NCBI GenBank assembly: GCA_963969345.1
Contig: OZ017770.1
Coordinates: 9,976,180 to 10,040,179 of the forward strand
Length of the DNA stretch: 64,000 nucleotides
Source: Turbatrix aceti
Taxonomy: Eukaryota > Nematoda > Chromadorea > Rhabditida > Panagrolaimidae
Reading direction: 5' to 3'
Positions 11,509 to 23,396 of this stretch are shown piece by piece. Within the stretch, counting starts at the first letter, position 1. Each line of letters begins with the position of its first letter. A model generated the notes under the pieces. It was given only the letters and a program-made list of their open reading frames with translations. It did no database searches and was not told the DNA's origin. A program made the position numbers and the translations under genes.

Positions 11509-14500
11509 GACCTAGGATTCTGATACGCTGCCCCCCCCTCCAACTAATCTCGCCAAGAGACTCAGCACCAAAGAAGTACCTGAGACGGATCTAAGCATTA
11601 CACCTTTAGCACGGAACCAGTTGCTTAACGAAAACGCGGGCAATGATTGCAGGAGGAGTACCCTACAGCGTCACTCACACCGACCTTTGACTCTGATACC
11701 TTTAGCGCTACGTCAAACAGCACTACGTTCCTTCAAAAGTCTAGACTCTTCCGTCATCTATATAACAAAAAAAATCACACTAAATGCTTCCAGCGGCGCC
11801 AAACCCCTAGCAATGCTCCTGAATACACGCACTGGCCGCCACATAACTATGAAGCTCTAATGTCCATAACGAAAATGCGGCTAATGAGTGCAGGAGGAGT
11901 ACCCTACAGCGTCACACCACTGACAAAAACCCTGTTCACTCACACCTAAGCAATCCGCGCGTCCGAGGTAACCAGCATACAGCATACTCGCTAATAATGT
12001 CGCTTGCCACACCGCCAGGTCCGAAAGAGCGCCACCCTACCCTACAGAGTACCCTACAGCGTCACGCACACCGACCTTTGACTCTGACACCTTGCACCCA
12101 CCTTGCACTCAGACAGGGATCTAATGTAAGCATCACACCTTTAGCGCTACGTCTACGTACCTTCAAAAGTTTAGACTCTTCTGTCATCCATACAACAAAA
12201 AATCGCACAAAATGCTTATATAAGGCAGCGCCAAACCCCTAGCATTGCTCCTGAATACACGCACTGGCCGTCACCTGACTATTAAGCTCCATTGTCCTTA
12301 CGTAAGCATTCCCCGAATCCATTCCGCGCGTCCAAGGTATCTAGCGTACAGCATACTCGCTAATAATGTCGTTTGCCACACCGCCAGGTCCGAAAGAGCG
12401 CCACACACAAAACTATTCCTTCAGGCACAATCACACGAGCCAGCACCAAACTAACGGCAACACTAATAAATCCAAGTACTACGGCAAAATCGAAGTCAAA
12501 AAACTATCCACGAATTCTAATTCACAATAATTAGACCGTAAAATTAAGTTTGCCCCCCCCCCCCATAATAGTTTATACATGCAACAATAGAAATCAAATT
12601 TTGGGATCCTATCGGCAGCGACGGCGATCAAACCGCACAGACAAGATCCCGACATTACCTGACTCCTGAGTGGCCGTGGCATGTGCAGCGGACAAGAGTC
12701 GGAGAACTCTGCAAGTGAAAAAAAAAGTTAAACACCGGTTGCTCAAATCAAGCCAACTCACCTGTCCTGCTGGGCTTTTGTCTTCTTCCCCGTCAGGCAT
12801 ATCGAAGTCACCCTTCAACGTGAATTCCGGGTTCGGCACTGGCGTCGACCCCCCAAAGGGGGCCTCTTGGCATATGGTTAACGACAACCCGTCTTGGCGG
12901 TATCCAGCTCATCCCCGTGTCTCATAAAATTCTCCCATACCATCATAAAATCCCAGACTGCCCTATAAAACCAAAACTACCGCCAAAACCAAGTTCCCGT
13001 AACTCCCGGGCCCCACGAAAGGACCGCGGGCCTCACGTCCGCAGCACTCGCCTCTGCGGCCATCCTCCAAGATCCAGGCGGGTCCGCATGCGTAGACGCG
13101 GAATACTCAGCCATGCATTCCGTGTTGGATACCCAAGTTCCGGAATCAGAAGTCGCCAGTTGATCCTTCACAGACGGAGTACGGCAGCTTGCAGGGCCGA
13201 CACGCAGTGTGCGACGCCTGAGGAAACCGCAAACTGGGTCAAGAAGCAGACCAGACGTCGGCGGAGTCGAGTCGAGTCGTCAAAGTTGTTTTCATATTTT
13301 CATAGTTCATAAAAACGTATGAAAAATGAAAAAATATATAAAAACAACGTGCACGCAGAAGCAAAAAACACGATTACAAAAAACGAAAGCAAAAAAAGGA
13401 TCAGTGCAGTCATTATAAACAATTGCTTAATCTGAAAATGATGAGAATAATTAGACATGTCAAACAGGGTTTGAAATTGGGTTCGATTAAAAAAAAACGC
13501 AGGAAAATAACCTTTCTTGGCTTTTACATGGATCATGCATGCCAAAAACTCGGCACAATTAACAATAAACGGGCATATCGACAGTCTCGACCGTGGACCA
13601 CTGCTCATAGGTAACAAAAAATAATTCCAATTCACTGCAAATAAAAAAAACATACGGAAAAACGGGTAAACGTGCACGAAACTGGTTCAAATTGCGGCAA
13701 ATCGGCGTGCACGCGAGTGGCCTAAAATCATTTTTGTAAAAAACAAAACAATGATCAAACGCAACTGATGCCCTTAGAGGTAAAGTGACTATGCTTGTTG
13801 CACACAATCATATCAGTTCGTTTGTCTACTGATAACTTTGCTTGGCACGCGCACCAAAAGACGGGCAACAAACATGTGCAGAGAGAAGAAAAAACAGCTA
13901 CGCCCAACTGATAAAATGCTCCAAATGGCTGATAACAGAAAAATTAATTCCCTGACATGCCAAAAATCGACAATAAATAGGCATATCGATAGTATCCGTC
14001 GAAGATCAATGCATGTGGGTAACAAAAAATTATTCTGATCCGTCAAAATTCAATAAAAACATGGAGACACTGATAAAAAGAAAAAAGTTGCAAACAACAT
14101 CACAAAACAACAGGTGCATCAGATGCCCAGAAAGAACAGAGAGGCGTTGTTTGCGGCAAGGTCATATCGGCGTTTGTCTGATAGTGTGATAGCGACCGCT
14201 TCTCACGATAACGCTTGGCACGCGCACCAACTGACTGGCAACAAACATGTGCAGAGAGAAGAACTATCAGTCATGCACGGCTGCTTTCGACGTAACAAAA
14301 TTTTCCTCGCTTCCAAATCAACAATAAAATGCCCAAATAAGCTTATAAAAAAAAGCTTATTATAACTAAAGCGCGCTGTGACCGATGCAAGGGAAAGCAT
14401 TATCTCATAGGTCAGGTCAAAGGGGTTCTGTATGCCACAATCATATCAGTGCATTCATATTCTCTCGATCTGGTTTGGCAAACGCACCAACAACAGAGCA

Positions 14501-16541
14501 TTTTTTTGACATTGCAAGCACTGACAAAGTCGGCGAGAAAGAACCGGCAAAAATATCACATAATTACAACAAAAAACTGCAGGGCACGATTCGGCTGTAA
14601 TCTTTGATCCGATGAAAAAAAAATATGAACAATTGTTAAGAAAAAATCATCAAGTTAAAAAAAGAAGATCCGAAACAACACCGTTTCAATGTGACTTACA
14701 GCGTCTTAAATGAGTATAATGAAAGCCGGGTGAGAGACTGGTAACGCCGTTGTTATAGTCACGCATCATGTCGGAGTTTTTGGGTTCTGGCCAGAAGCAG
14801 CGCCCTTGTTGGGGGAACGATCGTGCTGAGGTTGAGCAGGGAGTATTAGCATCTAATTTTTAATCGTAATTGTTGTATGTTTTTTGATTTACGAGCATTT
14901 CTTGGAAATTTGTAAATCATGTTGAAAACAACTTGTATGAATTGGCGGGTTCCATTAGTGTGCGGTATCACCAAGGGTGTCAACTGGCTTAATTTTTGTC
15001 GGCCGGGCCCGCACGAGCTCAGGCACGGCCCGGGCCGAACCGCCTTTTTTCCAAAAGGTAAAATTGAAGAAAAATTTACCAAAATTTTTCCGATTTGTTG
15101 AAAAGTATGAGTTAAAAAGCTAAAAATACACGTTGTTGTTCATATTAAGGGGAGGATTACTCATAATGAGCAAGTTTTTGGTTCATTTTTGACCGTCTTG
15201 AATAATTTTTATTCTAATTTTTTTTTTAAATCGGGCCGACTCACCTTGTGATAAAAGCCTTTGGCCATTCTAGCAGTCATTTTTACGCCCAACTAAAATA
15301 AAAAACCGACCCAAAGCTTAATTTGTTTCCGACTGAACACAAACGAAGAAAAGTGTTCTGCCAACCTGAGTCAGGTTACCTGACTCGAGTACCTGTTCGG
15401 GTCAGATTTTTAGGCGGGGACCTGACAGTACCACAGCTGACTTTGTTGGTACAAAAACCACACGGTGAGAGCGTGTTCCCAAATTTTTTTGCGAATGTGT
15501 AGAAGTGTAATGTGTTCAGCGGCAATTTTCTGGCATTCAAATACTTTGTTTTTTTTGGCATTTTGCCATTATATTGAGCTAAGTCCAAGCTTTTGAATGC
15601 ACTTTGCGCGGTATCAATCGCTTGTGAACCAACCTCGCTGCAAGCGTCCAAAGAGAGAAAATATTGATTTTTTGTGTAGGCCTATTTCAATTCCTGTGCG
15701 GAAAATTGAAAATTTGGCGATTTGTTTGTGTTCTCCCTACCCCCTGATGGGATTTAAACCAATACCGGTGACTTTTCGTTTAGTGCCGTTCACGGAGAGG
15801 GCAAATGAAATTTCGACTATTTTGACTACCTTGCGGGTGCAACTATTTGTCATGATTTTGCACCAATTATGCTTTGTTTTGCTAAATCTGACCTCCTGAT
15901 GCCAAAAAAACAAAAACAAAGTAGCTATCACTATCCACAAGCGAGAGAGGCTTCGCAAAATGTTATAGTGTAACAGGGAACAATACGCACGCGCGGTGTT
16001 ACCCGGGTTTTCGACTGTCAGATAATCTGTAGTTTAGAAGGCTGCTACCTCGGCCGGAACTTTGGTTCATAATCTTTTTTTTTGTTTTTTTGGCATGAGG
16101 AGGTCAGATTTAGCAAAACAAAGCATAATTGGTGCAAAATCATGACAAATAGTTGCATCCGCGAAGTAGTCAAAATAGTCGAAATTTCATTTGCCCTCTC
16201 CGTGAACGGCACTAAACGAAAAGTCGCGGATATTGGTTTAAATAACATCATTGGGTAGGGAGAACATAAACAAATGGCCAAATTTTCAATTTTCCGCACA
16301 GGAATTGAAATAAGCCTACACAAAAAATATATATTTACCATCTTTGGACTCTTGCAGCAAAGTTGGTTTACGAGCAATCGATACCGCGCAAAATGCATTC
16401 AAAAGCTTGGACTTAGCTTGACACAATGGCAAAATGCCAAAAAAATGCAAGTGATATGAATACCCAAAAACTGTCGACGAATGCATTACACTTCTACACA
16501 TTCGCAAAAAATTTTCGCGTTGGGAACACGCTCTCACCGTG
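11509..16541. repeat. right arm of the giant palindrome
   Basis: This is the inverted copy of 5247-10278 with one substitution and one homopolymer length change noticed. All open frames of the left arm reappear here on the opposite strand with identical translations, which shows identity rather than coding constraint. Confidence 0.9.
15461..16541. mobile_element. mirror copy of the foldback element at right end
   Basis: This is the inverted counterpart of 5247-6327, identical as far as I can compare. Its outer terminus is the terminus of the whole 11.3-kb element, so the same 20-bp end bounds both the small and the large structure. Confidence 0.8.
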
Positions 16542-16547
16542 GAATTC
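16542..16547. repeat. right GAATTC flanking the giant palindrome
   Basis: Partner of 5241-5246. It is followed by unrelated sequence (CCCTGCGATTG). Confidence 0.6.
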
Positions 16548-17307
16548 CCCTGCGATTGTCCTTAGCCTCAAAAAAATTCCTTTCTTAAAAGAAAATAAAG
16601 CAAAAGTAAAAAAGTATGTAGCATAATTCAGGAGATAGTACAGTTTTGCGAATAATGTATGTAGTATATGGATCAAAAAATCAAGCCCTGAAACACACGT
16701 TGTGCACAGACAGCTTTTGACTTGGATGGCATGGTATATCTGCCGTTTGTGTTCGGCCGTCTGCCATTAATTTTTGTTTTGACGAGGGGGGATGTTTTTT
16801 AATGACTAAACTTTGTCGTAGGGACAATTTCATGACCAAAAAAAGCAAAATCCTGATGACAAATTATTTCTGTTATAAGTTGATTGTTTTTATTATTGTA
16901 TTGTTATTTTTGGTAGATTCGGAGGAATTTCATCGCTTATCCTTTTTTTGTCAAAATAGGTTATTGTTTTTCTAATTATAAAATTCCGATGACATCCATG
17001 ATCCCTTATTTAAAAAAAATATACGACCCTGATTTTTTCTGGAAATAAATAAAGCTTGTAATCACTGATTCATCGTTGATTCTTTTTTGACACAGACAAC
17101 ATGTTTTTACTTCCCTTATGATTTAAAAATCATGTTTACGGATTTTCACCGTTAAACAATTATTATCGCTATACATCTCTCTTTTGTGTGCATAAAAGGG
17201 ATTAAACGATGACACACGCCTCTTTTTCCCACCTCTTATCCTTTCCACTGAATAAATACCCCATGAATTGAGCAATAGTGCATGTTTTTTACCACCTGAA
17301 ATTAAAT
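16548..17307. other. intergenic, upstream of Kunitz-1
   Basis: AT-rich with poly-T tracts and no exon visible. A TATA-like AATAAATACC lies near 17250, about 55 bp before the Kunitz-1 start codon, and is a plausible core promoter. Confidence 0.45.
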
Positions 17308-17592
17308 ATGAAAACTCTTCTGGCTTTTGTTTTTCTGTTCTTTGCCGCTATTGTTTGCAATGGGCAGACTGTGACAAAGACGGTTTGCAAGTTGCCGCTT
17401 GAAACTGGCCTCTGCAAGGCTTACATTCCCAGTTATGGATTTAACACTACTTCCAAGCAGTGCCAAGAGTTCATGTGAGGAGTATATATTATTTGGTTTT
17501 TTCACAAAAACTTTTTTAGATACGGCGGCTGTGGAGGAAACGATAACCGATTCGCAACCCAAGTGGAGTGCGAGAAAGCATGCAAAAACTGA
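17308..17592 (+). CDS. secreted single-domain Kunitz protease inhibitor (Kunitz-1)
   Basis: Two exons, 17308-17474 and 17520-17592, with a 45-bp intron, encode 79 residues. Residues 1-19 form a signal peptide, so the product is secreted. The rest is one Kunitz/BPTI domain with all six cysteines in the family order, including the GGCGGN core (where BPTI-type domains usually have GGCxGN) and the final VECEKAC. The residue after the second cysteine (C36-K37), which fills the P1 position of the reactive loop, is lysine, so trypsin-like serine proteases are the expected targets. An upstream in-frame GTG is ignored because the ATG at 17308 starts an ideal signal peptide. Kunitz-2 downstream has the same intron position, so the two arose by duplication. 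Confidence 0.9.
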
Positions 17593-17716
17593 TTCGCTGT
17601 TTTCTTTGTGTCGATAAAATAATTAAACATATATAATTTATTTTTTGTCAGTAATTTATAAATAAAATGTGAAAAATAATTGAAACAAACATTCCGCGCT
17701 TAAATATTTTTTGTTT

Positions 17717-18830
17717 ACGTACACTAAGGAGACAACCTCCCGACACGAAAGCGCGTGCGCACTTTTTCGAAAGTGATGTCTCTTTGTCGGCATTTCTTGC
17801 ATATTCATATATTTTTCTTAGTTTTGCCATTCTCCATTCTTATCAAGCTCAGTCAGACGATTCTATACCATTTTCAACTCAGGTTATAACTTGTCGGAGA
17901 AATCTGCTACAATGCGATGAAAATGCCCATTTTTTACCGTTATTTTGGATCCGCTTTCAAAATTCTGAACAGGAATTCACGTTTTCTCAATTTAGCGACC
18001 TGCCCCCTACCCATAACTCGGATTTCGGCCCATAGCGGAGTTTCTAGCGCCCCCAGCATTTATGAAGAGGACGATTTTATTATGTCGGCTCTGACGTCTG
18101 ACACCGGAATCATTGTAGTAAAAAGTTTTGAGACCAATTGTGCCTTACCTGACTAATTTGAACCCCCTGATGCTAAAAAACAAAAAAGTAAACTACCATC
18201 GCAACGTTGGAGCTCGTAAACCTGTAATATATTTTACACCGTCAAAACCGTTAGGGAACACTACGCGCACATAACACGCACAATGTTCCCTGTTCTACCA
18301 TTGATCTGCCTCGTTTTTAGCCTACTTTTGGAAGTGAAGTATTGCTTATTTTTGTGTTTTTTGACACCTAGGGGAACAAATTAGTAGGTTGAGATGCATT
18401 TGGAGCGATATCGATGTACTCGGATCATTTCGACAACAGACGTCAGAGCCGACATAATAAAATCGTCCTCTTCATAAATGCTGGGGGCGCTAGAAACTCC
18501 GCTATGGGCCGAAATCCGAGTTATGGGTAGGGGGCAGGTCGCTAAATTGAGAAAACGTGAATTCCTGTTCAGAATTTTGAAAGCGGATCCAAAATAATGG
18601 TAAAAAATAGGCATTTTCATCGCAATGTAGCAGATTTCTCCGACAAGTTATAACCTGAGTTGAAAATGGTATAGAATCGTCTGACTGAGCTTGATAAAAA
18701 TGGAGAGTGGCAAAACTAAGAAAAATATATGAATATGCAAGAAATGCCGACAAAGAGACATCACTTTCAAAAAAACAAGAAAAAGTGCGCACGCGCTTTC
18801 GTGTCGGGAGGTTGTCTCCTTAGTGTACGT
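17717..18830. mobile_element. 1.1-kb foldback element between the Kunitz genes
   Basis: Arms 17717-18100 and 18437-18830 are inverted copies; the ends are ACGTACACTAAGGAG and its complement. The loop carries a block (CCCCCTGATGCTAAAAAACA near 18163) and a pair of GGGAACA/TGTTCCC motifs that match the loop of the foldback at 5247-6327, and total length is nearly the same. I infer one family with diverged termini. No clear target duplication is visible. It is non-coding; frames in the arms are mirror artefacts. Confidence 0.75.
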
Positions 18831-19131
18831 AGTCAAAAAAAAACTGATTGACAAGTGTATTTTTTGTAGTCGAACTGTTTTTTTGTAGTCTAACAGAAGC
18901 TGAGCAAAATATGTACACAATTGTCGAACCATTGTTGATCTCTCTGGGATTGCGAAAAAAAACATTTACAGCCGCGCTGTTGACAGAAGAAGCGCAATAG
19001 CGTGAAAAATGATTGTTAATATAGTTCAGTCTGGATTATCTCTCAGCACATACATACCTTTTTCACTAATCCATCCAACTGTTTAATTGATCAACTATCA
19101 TTTATTTTACGAATACTATTTGAAAATAGTA
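18831..19131. other. intergenic, upstream of Kunitz-2
   Basis: About 300 bp of AT-rich sequence between the foldback element and the Kunitz-2 start codon; no exon is visible. Confidence 0.4.
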
Positions 19132-19487
19132 ATGAAAAACGTTGTTGCATTGATTTTTCTTCTTCTTGCTTTTACAATTTTTAATTCCAATGGGCTAGTA
19201 TCCAAGACCGCGTGCAAGCTATCACTTGAATCCGGCCCCTGCGAAGCCTACATGCCGAGCTACGGATACAATGCTAAAACCGGGAAGTGTGAACAATTCA
19301 TGTAAGTTGTAAATTTATATATTTATTTACAACTTTTTATTTTTCATTTTTATTTTTAAATTTTTCATTAGAGAAATATTTTTTGTTCTAATAAAAAAAT
19401 TAAATTCTTTTTAGTTACGGTGGTTGTGGAGGAAACGAAAACCGGTTTTCAACGCAAGCTGAATGCGAAAAAGCGTGCAAGAAATGA
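19132..19487 (+). CDS. secreted single-domain Kunitz protein with glutamate at P1 (Kunitz-2)
   Basis: Exons 19132-19301 and 19415-19487 encode 80 residues: a signal peptide (about 1-21) and one Kunitz domain with six conserved cysteines and the GGCGGN core. It is clearly a paralogue of Kunitz-1, sharing intron position and the motifs YMPSYGYN/YIPSYGFN. The residue following the second cysteine (C37-E38) is glutamate. Kunitz inhibitors of trypsin-like enzymes need lysine or arginine there, so this copy is unlikely to inhibit trypsin; a different protease or a non-inhibitory role is possible. Its 3' end converges on the lysine-catabolism gene, 159 bp away. Confidence 0.9.
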
Positions 19488-19646
19488 TTTCCGCCCTGTT
19501 TGAGAAAATGCGTCAACTTGAAGAACCAACATTTTTTGTGAACAATTTATAAATTAAATTAACTGTCAATTTTATAAATTAAATTAAATAACTGCCAAAA
19601 CCACAACAAACAAGTCCTGTCTATGAAAGCAAAAAAAAATCATTCC

Positions 19647-22600
19647 CTATCCAGTCAAAAACTGATCAACTGGTGTGATCTTTGTGGTCGCTCTGATGCC
19701 GTAGTCTTCGAGTCGCTTTAGCGTTGGACGATAGACTTCCTTGAAGATTGGTCGTAGCATTCCCTTTCGCTGGATTTCACCTGTCAGCATCATGTGCGAA
19801 ACGATGGCACACGTGTAGCCGACTGTGCGTGCCATGGCGGAGTATCCGTCCGGCTCGCCGTAGGTGACGAGACTGATGCGGTGTTTTTCCCGTTGTCCAG
19901 CTGACAGCTGGGCAATAATGTCGTGATTCAGGATGACAAGATCTCGTTCTCCCTTTCCGTAAGATAGTTTTTTAGCCAAGTGACTGACGAGAGTGTCAAT
20001 GGGTGTGAACTGTCGATCGACGATTGTGGGCGAGAAAAGTCCGAGCTCATCCATGACTTCGAGTTCACGCTTTCGCTCTTGACCCAGCTTTTCTGCGACA
20101 ACGTTTCGGAGTTGTTCAGGGAAGATGTCCATTTTGTTGTTTGTCAGTGACGCTGTTACCTGCTTCCAGGTAAGATCTGGTCCAAAGTTGGGGTTGAGCA
20201 CATTGTTGCGTTCAAGCGAGAGCAAGCCGATGTCTTTCAGCGCCCGGAGTGCTTTTTCAAAGCCCTAACAACAAAAAAGTTAACATTCTTCCCTGTTCAA
20301 AAAAAATTACCTGATAACGCAGCGTTCCCCGAAGCAAAGTGTGACACTCTCGCTCAATTCCATAAATCGATGAATACTTGGTCGAATCTCGGTTTGGATA
20401 TCCAATGAGGTTGAATCCAGGCATAAAGTCAATTGGATACGTATTTTCAATGACACTTCCGTCACCGGGGATTTCAACAACTGATCCGTTTTTCAAGTAC
20501 TTTGCCTCGTTCATCAGCGCCAGGAGCACGCCTTTTGGGCTCCAGCTAAACTTGTATCTCATCGCGTTGTCCGATGCTTCCGGTGCAGGAAGGCCTCCGC
20601 AAAAACTGACAAAGGATGTAATCTTGCCTCCGCTAGCATGGACTCGATCGAAGACGTCAGCTGCAAGCATATGATCGATTCCAGGATCCAGACCGCATTC
20701 GTGCATGATTGTGATTTCAGCTTGCTTTGCTCTAAAATATTTTTTTTACATTATTGATCTCGCCGGTGTATGTAATCTTACTCCAAGTCCAAAGCTTCCA
20801 TTTCCGGAGAAATGTAACTCGTCGTAATCATGTTTGTCCGGTTCCGGATGCACATCTTGGCGATAGCAGTGTGGTACGTAAAAGGCAAGAGCGAGATGAC
20901 GAGGTCATGCTTATTGATGAGATCGGCAATGACTTCGGGATCCTTGTTGACATCGACGACCGCAGACGTGATATTGTCACCCTTGGCTGCGAGCATCTGT
21001 CCATCATGTTGGTTGTCGGCAGCGACGGTCAGATTGACATTTCTCTGCTGTGAGTAGTAGTCGGCCACTGGGGCACTGACCATTCCGGCGCCAAGCAGGA
21101 GCACTTGCTTTGTCGCGTCGCGAGTTGTGACCATAGTTTTGTAGTTTGACCTGCTAAATGCTTCCTGCATGATGAGCAATGATGACACTTGGTTGCTTAT
21201 CACTTACCGCTGTTTTTGTCTCAACTCTGCAATGTACTCATAACGCGGCGTCAGTTTACCGTCTGATGTAATAATTGCGTCCTTGATTAAATCCCGACAC
21301 TGCAGTTTGTGAATGGGCTGATCCGTGGAACAATTAAGCTATAATTAATTAATTAATTAATTAATAACAAAAAATTGTCACAAACCATGTCAAAGATATA
21401 AGGAGATATGAGATCCCCAAACTGCTCAGTAGACTCAATCGGCACCTGGGCTGGCATGTTATCAATACTGCAGACCAACACGCCAGATGGGTTGTTAAAG
21501 CTTTCAGAAGTCTTGTTGAAATCCGCATCGTAGATGTTGAATGGCTTGTCGATGGTCGTGCACTCAGCCATGAACTCAATGGACCCTCCAGGGTCTGCTG
21601 AGATGTCGCAGATGGCCATCAGTCGGTGTGGAAGGCTCGGACAGCCGGGGACATCGAAAGGAGTATTGCCGGTGGGTGTCAGCAGGTGCTTTGCGTCCGG
21701 GATCGTGATGAGTCTTGGCGTGTTGACCCCCCAGTAGACTCCATTAATGATCACCGTTGCATAAGGTGCAATTTCGGCTGCGAATTTTGAGACGTACCTG
21801 TCCGGATGTTGCTGGAATTCGTCCTTGTTATACTTGCCACCTGAAAAAATTGAATTGTTGAAGTTTGATTTTTAATGCACTACGATGTACCTGCTTTTCG
21901 AACCATGTGGTCTTGTCTGGTGACAACGCATCCGTAGACCTTGTTGAGGTGTCCCTTACGTGCTACCATGGGCAAAGTCGTGGCATCGATGTACTCGTGC
22001 GGAAGGTGGGAAAACAGCTCTTGCGCACCTTGCGATACGTTACCTGAGCCGGTAAAGACAAAAATAAGAGGACCGATAGAACGGGGCAGTCGGTTGAGAG
22101 CGATCTCGTATCCACAGTCGCGAACTGCATTGATCGCCATGTGGCAATCTCGGTAGTTGTGAGCAAGTGCGATGTGCAGAAAAGGTGTGTGATGCCCTAG
22201 GGCTAAAAGCCGAAGTCCCAGGCCATGAAGGATGTTTGTGAAACCAGCGTAGCCTGCCCACTTGCCGAACATGACCAATCGACGACCGTCTTGATTGACA
22301 ATTTTTTCGTAGTCGATTAATCGGATTTTCTGAAAATTTTTAAAATTAAAAAGAAATTATTTTTTTTCAAAAAAAACATACTCGATGCAAAATCGTGTCC
22401 AGCATTTCCATATTATCTTGCTGGGCTTTGATAGTGTGAGAAAAAAATGCATAAGTCTTGTTAGGAATTAGCTGCTCGACAGGCACCTGTTTGACCGACA
22501 TGATCAGGTGCGCAGGTGACAAATCCTCATGGACAATAGCTCCAGCCGAGATGTAATCCTGAATGGAAAACGCTCTTCTGTTGGAAGGCTGGATGATCAC

Positions 22601-22825
22601 TTTGACACCTCGCTTGATGAGTTTCTTGACGTGAGAAGGCGCGAGGGGTGCTCGGCGTTCCCAGGCATTGATGGTCTCCCTTCGAATGCCAATGCACGGC
22701 GTGCCTCTTCCAACAAAATCCGGGGCCTTGGTAGACGCGTGCCGCAGAGAGCGGATAACAACCGCCGTTCGAAGCATGGTAGACAGACAAAACTGACTGC
22801 CTTTGACTGTTTGATTTCTGAGCAT
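19647..22825 (-). CDS. AASS: alpha-aminoadipic semialdehyde synthase (lysine-ketoglutarate reductase/saccharopine dehydrogenase)
   Basis: Seven exons (22825-22382, 22329-21891, 21840-21386, 21338-21208, 21150-20782, 20731-20311, 20264-19647) give 958 residues, the size expected for the bifunctional enzyme. It joins lysine to 2-oxoglutarate as saccharopine, then splits this to 2-aminoadipic semialdehyde and glutamate, the first two steps of mitochondrial lysine breakdown. The N-terminus is basic and Ser/Thr-rich as in mitochondrial presequences. The reductase half shows [26 protein letters not shown] and [16 protein letters not shown]; the dehydrogenase half shows a [11 protein letters not shown] nucleotide-binding loop, [11 protein letters not shown] and [10 protein letters not shown] later ATG at 22777 is an alternative start. 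The intron at 21207-21151 could use either of two acceptors. It lies head-to-head with glutaminase. Confidence 0.95.
21343..21365. repeat. AATT microsatellite in an AASS intron
   Basis: About five AATT units lie next to the acceptor of AASS intron 3 (minus strand). This is a simple repeat with no sign of function. Confidence 0.8.
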
Positions 22826-23396
22826 TGCTAGCTGACTGCGCTGACGGTTTTTCTATCTTATCAAAAAATAAGTTATGAGTTTATCTGTTTACACACCTTC
22901 CTGTCAACCAACGGTCGGTGATCGTCTGCTACGTGCATAATTGTCTGTATCGTTGATTTTAAAACACCTGGATAATATTTATAAAGATATGGAATCGTAC
23001 TTATCCTATTTATGTATTTTTTTCCGCAATTTAAAACACAAAAACTGGTGCATAGTTGATCAATCAACTTTGGAAACAGATTTTACAACTTTGCCAGGTA
23101 GTCATAAAGGTTCCCACTAAAAAATAGACAACTTTGATTACTAAAGAAGAGTTTACGAACAGCAATTAAAGTTTTTTATTGACATTTACTTGTCAAACAA
23201 CGAGCACACATAAAAGTGAGTCGAAAACGGGTAAAAAATGGTGTAAATTTTTTTCAATTTTTTTGTCTGACTGCTGTTGACAAGTCCGTAACCACACCTT
23301 ATCTGGGTTTACGTTGGGTTTTATAACAACCATGCCAAGGACAGGAAGAGTATATAGCCGAGCGTTGGTCTTTCTGGAATCACAGTCGAACTCAAA
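22826..23396. promoter_or_regulatory. shared upstream region of AASS and glutaminase
   Basis: These 571 bp separate two divergent start codons. A TATATA box at 23351-23356 lies 41 bp before the glutaminase ATG. GATA-type sites are present: TGATAAGATAG on the minus strand at 22853-22863, close to the AASS start, and AGATAAGG on the minus strand at 23297-23304. In nematodes TGATAA-like sites are bound by intestinal GATA factors; that they act here is inference. Confidence 0.5.

Larger units (their letters stand above)
5247..16541. mobile_element. giant 11.3-kb palindrome, composite foldback element
   Basis: Left and right halves mirror each other around position 10894: paired positions sum to 21788 over about 5 kb. 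Arms are 5247-10278 and 11509-16541, with a 1230-bp single-copy spacer. I found only two differences: T at 7957 against G at 13831 (expected A), and a run of 7 G near 10250 against 8 C near 11532. The outer ends read CACGGTGAGAGCGTG and its complement. No transposase, integrase or polymerase is recognisable; the arms carry foldback elements, degenerate direct repeats and one possible spliced gene fragment. It could be a foldback-type transposon, a composite of two elements, or an inverted segmental duplication. Near identity implies recent origin or gene conversion. Confidence 0.85.

Noticed and set aside
12917..13312. 131-codon basic frame in the right arm
   Set aside because: Arginine/serine-rich composition from a GC-rich patch, with competing frames on the other strand; no family recognised.
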